Assembly (NCBI RefSeq): GCF_963678975.1
Contig: NC_089281.1
Coordinates: forward strand, 10,441,277-10,505,276
Reading direction: 5' to 3'
Length of the DNA: 64,000 bases
DNA from: Dysidea avara
Lineage: Eukaryota > Porifera > Demospongiae > Dictyoceratida > Dysideidae
Positions 49,211 to 61,200 of the stretch are shown here, piece by piece. The translations under genes and the position numbers were made by a program. Under the pieces are notes generated by a model. The model was not told the origin of the DNA and searched no databases. It saw nothing but the letters and a program-made list of their open reading frames with translations. The first letter of the stretch is position 1, and each line of letters begins with the position of its first letter.

Positions 49211-52200
49211 CTATGCAATACCTAGGTGTTCATTGATAGAGTCTATCAAGTCTTGTTTCTTGCCGGCTACTTTTCTACCAACTGACTTGAGATAATTCTT
49301 CAGTATTGGTATGGTTAGTGAGCTCAACTGGAACAAAGGAATTGTAGTTTACTAAGACTAATCATACATATGTACATTCATCATCCAGATGTATCTTATA
49401 CTCATTTAAACACTTTAGAGTGTGCTAAAAAAACTTCAATTGAGTTTCTGCATATCCCTTTACTGATCAAATACGTATAGCATGGAAGTATATTGTGTAT
49501 AATTAGATTCAGGACTGATAGTTAGTTTGCGGTTTGCATGCCTGGCTCAATAAACGAACTTTCCAACATACACAGATAAGGCTTGAGTCTTAAATCTACA
49601 TGTACTTATTTAACCGAATGCACAAACATGTACCATATTTCCTCGTATATCCTTCCCAGCATTTTTACCCCACCTGTCAACGAATAGGGCCTCTATTTGA
49701 GACCGGGAATTTATTTTAGATTGGCCCGGCATTTATTCGAATTAGGGTGGTGGTATAATCGGATTACTGCATAGAAAATAGTGATAAAGTGTACTGACAA
49801 TATAGTCAAGGCTTAAAATGATTGGAAAATAGTTGTATCATACATATTTGCAAGCTCGTCTAGACTACTCACATGACTACTCGTAGTACCGTTATCCCTC
49901 AGAAGGCTCTAACTCAAGCAGCAGCAACAAAGGAACAATTAAAGCCATTAACAGTAGACTCATGTAATAGCCCAGGCCTCTATTTGAGACCAGGTGTTTA
50001 TTTTCCAAAGGTACTGGAAACCCCCCGGCTTGTAATTGAGACAGGTGTTTAATTGAATGCAGCTTTTATACGAGGAAATACGGTATCTACACATGATAGC
50101 AATATAAAGCTCAAAATTCGTTTAAAATCTATTCTGAATAAGCTTTAGTAGTTATGAAACAAAAGGTTTGACTGAATAGTTTTGAATGACCTTGATGAGT
50201 TTTAAAGATGTTTGCCTGCAGGGTATATGACATTAACTTACTGTCTTATTCTTGGCATATTCCTCCACATTGACATCATCTCCTTCACTAACTTTAGCTC
50301 TCTTGGGAGCACCTCCAGCTGATGCACTAGCCTGAATGAAATACAATAGTGCAGGTGACATAGCCATACCCACCTACCTTCCTCTTAGCCCCACCCTTCT
50401 CTGGCTCATAATCCGGAGGATACACAAGTTGTTTGAACTGCTCAAGTAGTGATCCTGCCCTTCGCTCTATACGTCCCACATCAGGCATGGTGAGGTCATT
50501 TATGTCCTCTGCACTTGGTTGTTCCAGAGCAATAGCCTCAAGTGTCCGGAAGTGCTTCTGCAACACTACATTGAAAGTCGCACGTGCAATAGTTACTACA
50601 AGTATAAGGAAAAATTAGGAATTTTAAGTTCTATTAGGGATCATAGAAAAAAAGTAGGGAGACAAGGGAGGTCGCCTACACCTGCAGATATACTAGTGGA
50701 CATTTAATCCCTCTTATCCATGACTGAGTTACAGATTAAATGTCCACTAACATATCTGCAGGTGTAGGTGACTTCCGTTGTCTCCCTACTTTTTTTCTAT
50801 GATCCCTAATCAAACTTAAAATTCCTAATTTATCCTTATACTTGTTTGTTTACTTTTTTGAAACATCATTATAACTGGTGAACCCACACATACTGCATCA
50901 AAGAAAGAATGGCGCCAGAGTTAATATTTTGTCTGAATGCATGCCCCAACTACCAAATACTGACTCGATAGTGAAAGTGACCATTAGTCCTGGGCGATAC
51001 TGAAAATAATGCTATTCGATATATTGACAAGCTTATATTCACGATATGATTAAATATTGACCATAATTAGATTTGTCAAGCAGTGAGGACTAGTGACACA
51101 TTATTGCATCATATTATATCATAGAATGTAAAATGGTGCCAGACAACAGCTGGAATTTTCCCATAATTGAATTGCCTTTCCTTGTTGGTATATAGCAAGT
51201 GCAAGAAACACAACCACTAGCCAGATCTAATTAGGTAATATAGGCAATATTGGTGATTATATTGTCTAGACGATATTATTGTGGCTCTATAATTTACCTC
51301 GATAGGATATATTGTGTAGTCCAATATCATATTGTCAATATATTGAAATATTTCCCAGCTCAGTGACCATTACACTTAGTTTTTCAGCTATTTTCAGCCC
51401 ATTACACAGTGCTACAAACAAAGAACAGTAGGAGAAGAGCCTCTGCAATCAATCCAGCCACCACGGAAAATACGGACGATTCCTGTTTACAAACGTATGG
51501 AAGTCATCACGCACTAGCGTGAATTGACACCTTGGGCTGTGAGCAAAAAGAAATGTTATATAAAGCAGGACAAAGGTAAGTCCATGATGTGTGCATTATA
51601 TGCACTGCAGTATGCCAAAAGGCACCTGTCAGGCTGAAGCAATGTTGAACAGTGAAAAAATCAAGCCTGAAGCCTTAGCCACTATCGAGTTACGCTTGTC
51701 TGAAGGCATTAGTAAGTTAGTCAGCACTAAATAAAAAAATAAAATTTTGTTGCAACTTACTAGAAGCATTTTGGGTCATACTGAAGATACTTTTGGGCTT
51801 GGTTTGACCAAACCAATATTCCAGGAAGGTATTGTGAAGCTGGTTTTTGAGTGACATTTTTGGCCAGAAATGCCCAAACCTCCATGATCCCTAATATACA
51901 CAAGTACACAGAAAAATTTGGAATTTTCAACTAGAGTAGGACCATAGCACATTGATAAAAGTACTGAAACAAGCTGGAGTAGTGCACGATATTAAATCAC
52001 AGTAAAACAATAAGAAGTGTTCTATCCCTACTGTGCTCAAGATACATGCACTGTAGGGATATAACACTTCTTATTGATTTAATATCGTGTATTACTCCAA
52101 CTTGTTTCAGTACTTTTTATCGATGTGCTATGTACTCTAGTTGAAAATTCCAAAATTTTCTGTGTACTTGTTTGTTAACTTTTTTTTGTAAATAATTACT

Positions 52201-55200
52201 AGACTGGGCTTTCCCCATTACATGACTTAATTATTGTGCCATTATTTGTATGCATATCAATTAGGGCTAAAAATAAATAAAATAAAAAAATACCGCATCT
52301 GAATGGCACTGTGTGCCCCAATTATCGTCTGAAAAGTGAAGTATCCATTACCCTTCGTTGTCAGCTATGTTCAACCCGTTACGCAGCATTTCGAATCAAG
52401 AACTGTTCAAAAAGCACCTCTGCAATCCACGCATACTAAAAGAAAGAAATGGTGCTGCGCGCCTCAGTTATATTAATTATCGTCTGAAAAGTGAAGGTTT
52501 AACCATTACGCTTCATTGTCGGCTATGTTCAACCCGTTACACAGCAGTACGAATCAAGAACTGTTTGAAAAGCACCTCTGCTATCAAAATAGCCACTATG
52601 ACAAATATGGACGATTTCCGTTACGAAGAGAAGCCATCACGTGCTATCGCCAAATCGATACTTTTTGCTGTTAGCAAGATGAATGGGACACAAAAGAGAA
52701 CACTGGTAAGTCCATGAAGAATGCATTGTATGTACTGCAGTATGCCAAAAGGCACCTGTCGGGCTGAAGCAACATCGAACAGTGAAAAATCAAGCCTGTA
52801 GCCTTAGCCGTTATTGAGTTACGCTTGTCTGAAGGCATCAGTCAAGTAGAAAATTCTGTTAAATAAAAGTTTTAAAAATTCCATAGCAACTTGTTGAAAG
52901 CATTTTCAATCTGAAAGCTTGTTTGGGCTTAGTTTTATCTAACCAATACAGCCTCATCGTCGTCAGGGAAAATTGATGCTGTTTTTTGGGTGATATTATT
53001 TCATGGGCCACGCTACTCCATTGTGGTCCTAACTATACAGTACAATAGTACTGTATGATTACTATAATACTGCTACCTGTACATACAAATTGTATGTGCA
53101 CATCCACAAATTATACTCACTTGGATTTTCAAATGACTCACTGTCAAAAGAGAATGACAACTTCTTTATCACATCTTTAGCAGCATCAATTTGAGTAGTT
53201 GAGGCTGAAAGACAAGTATGCATATTTAACAAAAAAAAAGTACATAAAAAATATTCATAGGAGCAAGAGTGAATAATTATGTCTTCCAAATAAATAAACA
53301 CAAGCAATTATAAACTATTAATTTTTGCAATGGAATATAAAAATACACTATATAGGTCAAATAGCAAATGTATGACAAATTGCTCTAAAACAGAAAGTAC
53401 TCGTTGTTCCTGGTATTACAGTATCTGCAAATGTTATATTTTTAATTTTACCTTTGGCTGTCTCAGCAATAGTCAGGTTACGTAGTTCACCAGAAAATGG
53501 AATAAAGACGAGATGGAACCCAGGAGGGGACAACTGTACACCTTGATCATCTCGCTCTTCATCCTACAGTAAATACATATTACATGTAAACAGCTACCTG
53601 GTTATACATTGAACACTTTATGAATGTTGACCATGTCTACAATAGAATCTTCATTATCTAAACACCACTTAAAGTACTTGAGAGAAATGGTACACTAAAA
53701 GTTGAATGTTCTATTAGAAAGAAAAACCATTACTTTCAAACATGCAGTCAGAGATGGACTTTCAACACCAGCTGGTCTCTAGTACTTCAAACGACTAAGC
53801 CTCCATTAAATAGCATAAAGAAGAGATGTACATGTACAGTGCATGTGGTGATTTAGTATTCAAGTACTGTACACCAAGCCTATACCTGTGGTACCATGGC
53901 AACAAAGACAGGAGAGGCATTAGTTCGTGGTATATATCGACAGATAGCGATCACATCACGTGCCAGACATCGACGTAATAGAGCAGTGAACAATTTACTA
54001 CTTCCTTGGATCACCTAAGTAAGTGAATAAACAACAATGTATTGTACTATACATTCAAACCTGTTCATCTGGATATATGAAATTGGCTGGTTTCACATAG
54101 TAGTGCCTTTTCAGACGAGAACGAGGCTTGAAGCCAACCAAAACCATTCCTATAGAGTAAAGTAAACATATGGTACATGTGATACATGACTAGATGATGA
54201 CATGAACATATAGTGGTGCACCTGGTTGATCAAACTTCTTCATCTGATCAACCTCTTCCTTGTCAAACACCACTTTCTCTCCACCAAACATTTGATAGTA
54301 CTTCATGTCTCCTGTCATTAGATCATTACCAGTATCCTAAACAAGTTACAAATTATATCTCAAGTATTATGTTATGTGTGGATTTTATCCTAAACTTTCT
54401 AATAGAACATACGTACATTTAACTGTAGGACCTGTCTTGCACCTTTTCATATGCTCACTTCAAACCATCCCAAATTGACCCCAACCTGAATTACAATGTG
54501 ACCGTCTTAGCAAATACCTGACTTGTTTGCACAAGCATGTGTACTGAGAAAACGAAATTTATAAATAATTCATAAAATTACGCATGCTATAAGAAAAAGT
54601 ACGCAAGTTTTTATTGGGCCAGTACTCAAAGAAGGAAGACTCAAATCGATTAAAACTATACACTCTTATCTTATTCGCATGCTCATGGAGAGTTTGAAAA
54701 TCTTTGTTTCGTTTCTGTAGCTCTAACAGTATGCATGTAATGTGCATTTGTTTACGATGCAGTAAACGTAACAAGATCGTTATCATTTTTTTTACTTAAC
54801 TGCCTTCATATCCATATGTGCAAGTGACTACAGGGCTAACACTATACCTTGGCTGATGTACTAATCCACGGTGAACATTTCAAGCCAATTTCAATGTTGT
54901 AGGCTAACCCAAATGGAAGTTATGGCTGCGAATGTAAGCGCCTGTAGTATAGTCGCTGTACAAATCAATTATCTTGCTCTTCCTACTGTCTAGCGCGGGG
55001 GTTTAGAAAACCCGGACTGGACCGGACTGGACCAGGTCAATTCTTCAAGTAAGCCAATTCACACAATAGCTATAACATACAATTCACGCAATAGCTAGCT
55101 ATAACATACCTTGTAGCCACTCTGCCAAGAACACAATTAGCTAGCCACGATGGTTCAGACTGCAACAGCGATCGCGCACGGAGCTCCATCCACGATAAAA

Positions 55201-58200
55201 CAACCTAACGAAGCTACTAAACTACTTTCTACTACATTTCACTATACAATATCCACAAGCCTACAAGTTCTTTCTGCTATACTCAACTGTTACACACACA
55301 AGTAAGGCCATACCTATTTGAAAAGTTGTTGCTCAGACCCGACTGACCCAATTTTACACAGATTTTAATTAAGAAAAGAAAGAAAAAAAATCAAGATCAT
55401 GTGACACCTATAATTTAATTTGGTAATGCTGCTCCTCCGTGCCAAAGGAGGGGGTCCCAACTCTACATATCAACAGGATTGGCCTCTGGTGCTGGTCTGG
55501 CGCTGGAAGTAAATACGTCACGATGACACGTACTAGTTAGTATATCTGGCATGCAATATCCGTAACCCGTGTCGCATACTCATGAACCGCTCTATATAAT
55601 AGTACTAGCTATATCCTTGTTGGCTTGGGTGATGCCAAGCCCAATGGGGGAACCCCCCATCACCCAAGCATGTGTGCCCCCCGCTCTTTGTGTTACCTAG
55701 CCGTTCACCGCACCCCCTGCTCGGGACTCAAGAAAGGGGGAAAACGTGGCTTATGACAGCACCCATGTACCGCATGTCGACACGCACATCGTGTACAAAC
55801 TTGATTAACCAACCATGCAACCGAATTGCTGGCCGACTTTCCAGACAATATCCGATAATGAGCATGCCTACCAAACACCCACTTGCCAAACTCCGTATTT
55901 GATTAACTATCCAGCTAATATCAAGTCATGAACCATGTTGATGTGACTACTGATCCATTATTATTTCTTTTTAATAATGAACGTTATAGCATTAATGTAC
56001 CCATACAACAGCTAGCTACACAGTTACAGTATACAACAATTAAGCTATACACAAAGACTAGTAAAGGTTACATAGCTATGCCTCCATCACGTATGGAGTA
56101 ATGTCCCAGCTACCGCCTGACCACAACCTTCGCATCACCTTCAATAGGTCCGGTGTTATTGGTAGCCTTGTTCCCCAGTAATTACCTCTCTTGATACCCC
56201 TAATTATATATTCCAACTGAGGCATATCATTCATTCGTGGATCACCAAGTCCCACACTTATCTGGGCGTGCCTCACCGCTGCCATGTAGTTCTTGATTGT
56301 GCCCCCTTTCAGTCCTTCCTTAAACAAGTATGCCGTGAAACGTGACAACTGTTCATTCACAGGAAATGGCATGATACAAATTACAAAATGTTATAAAATG
56401 CTTACTCTCTGACTGATAGTTCCTGGATGTAGACAGGACCAAATCGTTTATAAACAGCTGCTGAACTGTTGTGTCCAACTCACTGATCTCCAATTGATGT
56501 GTTGGTCCAGCAAGAGTGCTGCCAGACTCCTCGGAATGGCGGTTTGACGGACTCTTCCAGCATTGGGGACCTGAGACAAGAACCAACTGATGTGATTTCT
56601 GGACATCACATACTGCCCAAGTGTTCTGGACCCCCGGTGTATGCACTGCTTGCAGCGTAAACTGAAAACGTGCCCTGACAAAAAAACAGGCATCTTAGCA
56701 AGTACATCACCGGTGCTGCCTTGCTGTAGCCCGAGTTTACTACTGTGACTGTCCCCATATTGTCACAATGTATGATCACATTCGACTCCTCCCAACGCCT
56801 AGCCGTTTCCAGTACAATCGGGAAGAGTTCCATCCACAGAATGCTCTCCTCTACTGATTCTGCACCATCTGGGGTGCAGTTAGACCATCTCCACTGTAAC
56901 CACTCCTCCTGCAATGGGGCTACGGCTCCACAGCCAAACGAGCCTGATGCATCTGTCCAGATGTGGTGCTCACGGTGGCCCTGCTCGGTAGGGGTGATGA
57001 TAGTCGTGCCATTCCAGGAACTCATAAACGTCATCCACCACATGAGGTCAGCCTTGAATTCCTCATTTAACTGGATGTGATAATATGACCTTCGAAAACC
57101 CACTAAGAGTTCTATCGGGCGGCGGGTGAAGGTTTTCCCTGGCTTCACCACCTTGCTCGCATAGGCCAGTTGACCATGCAGACTTTCTAACTCCTTCTTT
57201 CGGCAGTCTGTTCTATCCAGCCAAACTGGCAACTGTCTGCTGTAACTCTCACAATTTCTCTTGGGGGAGCCTGAGCTCCAGTACCGTTGAGTCAATCTCA
57301 CACCCAAAAAGGTTAAGCATGCAGTGGGTCCCTCCAGTTTCTCCCATGCCACCGGAAGACCGAGGAGGTCAAATCTCTGGAGTAGTATGGCAAGGACCAC
57401 GGTACAATCATCGTGCCCTGGGGGGGCCAATTAGAAGAAAATCATCCAGGTAGTGAATGATAAACCTCACTCCCTGCTGTCGTATGATCCATGTCACCAC
57501 ATCTGCCACTGCTGTAAATATCTTGGGGGCTGCTTGCAGCCCAAAGGGCAAGGCTGCATTTATGAAGAGTTTGACATGCCAGATCATTCCCAACAAATCA
57601 TGGTCTGCTGGGTGTACCGGTATAGCCCTATATGCCTGGCGTATATCCACCTTAGCCATCAGCGAGCCTCTTCCGGCTGGTGAGAGACTCCACTAGGTAA
57701 TAATTCTGATTAAGCAATTAATAAAAACACACAGTGGTTGCTACATAGGAATAGAGCTGAATTTGACCTGAATCACAACAAAATTATGACATAGTTCAAT
57801 TAGGCTGGAACCAACCACCTCGGTGGTGTGACCCTTGGCTGGCGGCCTGACAGAGTACTGCTGGGTGGTTTCCACCGTAGTTGCTGCATACATGTGTATG
57901 CTGACACCGCCGGAAATGACACTCCTGCCTGTTCCAGGCTCTGCACACTCGACCAGATGGTCGTATCAGCTGGGAAGCCTGGGGGTGGCTAGCAGTCTGC
58001 CTTGACGACAGAGACTGGACCATTACCTCCAAAGCCCGCAGACGACTCAAGCCCTCCTGTTCTGGATCTCCAAGCCCACAGTCTTCGGTTCTGTGTGTAG
58101 CTGCCAAGCACAGTTCGCAGCAAATAAGCTTGCCTACACGGACCATTGAAGCAGGGTTCCATTGATCCTTGACCATGCTGTCATACCAGTTGCTGCTGCC

Positions 58201-61200
58201 TGCCTTCGGAACACTGTATCATAATTGACCCAATTTGTGCCACCAAAGTCCTGGCTAGCCCTAACAATCATGTACATATAGGCCATCAGTTCTGGTATGA
58301 GTGAAGGATCATGTGCTGTTCTGACACTCACACAGATTGTGAATGACTGCACCCAGGTAAAGACATCCAAAATCCTCCTGGGTCTCTGCCTCTCTGCCTT
58401 GACTGTTCCATCTTCCTCTTTGGCTAGGTATCAACTCGCACATCTTGATGAATTCCCCCCCCCCCCCCCCCATCTGATTCGTTCTGCAAGCCTCTCTGGT
58501 ACTGGGGGCAAACCTTCCCCAACACAAATCCCTCCAGCATATCTCATCGGCAACTCCCTGCCGAGGTTGCCCACTTGGCTACTACTGGCAAGGCCAGTAG
58601 CTGTATTGTTGTCTGGTGTCACGGTCACGATGTCCCCAGCTTCCAACCCATTCCAGGGGTTGTTGACCAGCTGTACGTGCTGAAGTGCAGACGGGGGCGG
58701 TACTCCTAAACAGAGACACGCGACAGTAGTAACCAGGTAGAACTTGACATACCGGCTGTATGACAGCTGTTGCACTCGGGCTAGTACACTTCTCCCTTGG
58801 AGAAACATCAGGCCTCGGGCCAAGTTATAAGGCAGGATCATCAAGGGGCACTACTAGTTGCTTGGCTGCTGGGGTACCTGTGGTTCTCCAGGTGACCCAC
58901 GGGCCTCCAGTCATAAGGTAAGTACATAACAAAGTTACAGGCCCCAGCTGCATGGCCGCGGTTGTACATAATCCCCACACCCTTCACCAGGGAGGACCCA
59001 AAAGCCTTGAGCCACGTTAGTAAGGACCCACCCCATAGACGGCCGAACAAACTGATAGCAACCATGAACCCGCGGGTCTTCTTCGAATGCCCTTGAACGG
59101 GGGCCACGGTATAGCGTGCCAGGCGAGTGATAACTACAGTGGTTAATGACGTCCCTCCCCACTCACTGGGACAGGGAGGGGCGAGTCATCCTGAAAGGGA
59201 GAAGGAAGGATATTTCACCTTGGGCGAGCAGTCTCGTTACTCCACCTCCTGATGACGGAGGAAGTTCTCCCACGCTTTCTTCATCAGCTCAGTAATGGTG
59301 TCTTGTAACTTGTCAACCCGCGCTACATTCACCGCTTGAGCACTATGTCCTTCCTGTGCCAGGTCCTGGGTGTGCCTTTCTGTGCCTTGTTTCTACTTAT
59401 TTGAACCGTTATCTGCCATCACACAAAACACCAGTGAAAATCCTGCCTAAAACCACGAGGTAACTGATGCGCATGCACAGAAGCAGCCCCCCGTATACTA
59501 TCATACCCAACGCCAGCACCAGACTGTATATAATCATCACGTGAGATAGTATAAACCGTCGCGTATTAACCTCGGTTAATTCTTCATATTAACCGTCACT
59601 AATTGGTGTAAATGATCGAGATACTCTAATAGAACAGTCAGTGTGTAAAAATTTGGTCTCAATAGGTAACATTTTCTTTATAGGTGTAGTTCCCTTAAAA
59701 CTTAATCGCTAAAAACCAGTGTAGCTAGCTATATATACTTCTACTTCTTGGAGAAATTTATTTCAGTGCCATGACTCATTGAGCTACTAGCTACATTTTC
59801 CTTTACAATAGCTAGCTACATAGCTTATAACTAGAAAGGATGTACATGACTTACTTATATTTTAAAAAGATAAACATGTCTGAGATTAGCTGCTTTTTTT
59901 TTTGTTTTGTTTTTACCTACCAACCAACCCAGTTTGTTGCAAAATAAATTAGAGCAACAACTTTTCAAATAGGTATGGCCTAACCGCCCAGATTATTTAT
60001 TATTTGTAAAATTTGAGTATATAAATACGAATTTATTAGAAACGTGATATACAAAGTGAAAGGAACTAAGATAACAGCAAACCTTCGAACTTATTTAAGG
60101 AATGGTCATGGATGACTGGCTAAACTAAGAAAGGTAGCTAAGCTAGTGTGAAACATAGCTACATGCCCAGGGTGGCTATATAGAGATTTCTGGAGTAGCT
60201 AGTAAGGTTTTGTTCTATTTAAAGCTTACCTTGACATGTAGCTATAAATACTCCATTACTTACACTGTACTCATTACTACCAAAATAAATTCAAAGGTTT
60301 GCTGTTATCTTAGTGTTGCTTTCACTTTGTATATTACGATTCTAATAAATTCGGGCAGCTACTCGTGTGTGTGTGTGTAACAGTTGAGTACAGCTGAAAG
60401 AGCTTGTAGGCTTGTAGCGATTGCGTAGTGAAATGTAGTAGAAAGTAGTTTAATAGCTTAGTTAGGTTGCTTTATCATGGATGAAGTTTCGTGCGTGATC
60501 GCTGTTGCAGTCTGAGCCATTGTAGCTAGCTAGCTAGCTAGCTAATTGTGTTCTTGGCAGAGTGGCTACAAGGTGAAAAGCATATGTTATAGCTAGCTAT
60601 TGCGTGAATTGTATGTTATAGCTATTGTGTGAATTAGCTTACTTGAAGAATTAACCTGGTCCGGTCCAGGTTTTCTAAACCCCCGTCTAGCACTATAATT
60701 CCAAAACTACTCACCACAGAAGGCTGAAACTTTGGTGATTCATTCTTTGGACATTGCAGATAATGCTGAGAAAGTTTTAAAAAATTTTAATTCTGCGAAC
60801 AAGTCGGGTTTTAGCTGAGATGGTCATACAACTGCTTCAACCTTGACAAAATCAAAAGCAATTTCAACCCTACAAAAAGGGCATCCTTTGACCATATTAT
60901 GTGTTGGCACTTCGATCTTTACAAAGTACTAGTAGTAGTGAATTACAATTAAATTATATTACTGTAATAATCGTACTATATATTCACTTACATCACAAAG
61001 GTATTTAGTTTGAGTTTTCAGTTCTTCATTAGAGCGACGATCAAGACGAACAAAACTTGGTTTCTTCGCTTCCCTTACCATACAGTATCTATAGGTATAC
61101 ACAAATTTAACACAAAATACTTCATAAGCCACTTTATCAGCAATAAACCACCTGGCTAAAGTATGGATTAAATCTGCACTTCAGGTGACAATCTCTCTCC

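Larger units (their letters stand above)
55480..59535 (-). mobile_element. degraded tyrosine-recombinase (DIRS-like) retroelement
   Basis: In minus-strand order it holds a gag-like region with a CCHC-like finger, an RT-RNase H region and the N-terminal part of a tyrosine recombinase. This combination defines YR retrotransposons (DIRS/Ngaro group). Short inverted sequences lie at the borders (ggtgctggtctggcgctgg near 55490, ccaacgccagcaccagac near 59510). Local GC content is clearly higher than in the flanks, suggesting a separate origin. Frameshifts and deletions make it inactive. Confidence 0.75.
54997..60684. mobile_element. long-TIR DNA element (Mutator-like?) in XRCC6 intron, hosting a DIRS-type retroelement
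   Basis: Inverted arms of about 335 bp start GGGGGTTTAGAAAACC on the left (54997-55335) and are matched on the right (59950-60684, itself split by an insertion at ~59990-60355). Flanks are gtctagcgc (54988-54996) and gtctagcac (60685-60693), a 9-bp duplication with one mismatch. Subterminal ggactggaccggactggacc resembles the 10-bp-TSD element at 18984-19807. Long TIRs with 9-10-bp duplications are typical of Mutator-like elements. No Mutator transposase was seen. Confidence 0.75.

Noticed and set aside
54559-54786. 75-codon minus-strand open frame in the XRCC6 intron
   Set aside because: It lies between exon 54336-54222 and the transposon, lacks splice signals in the Ku70 phase and has no Ku70 similarity.
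58297-58683. 128-codon plus-strand frame in the retroelement
   Set aside because: It is antisense to the gag-like region and includes a translated C17 run.
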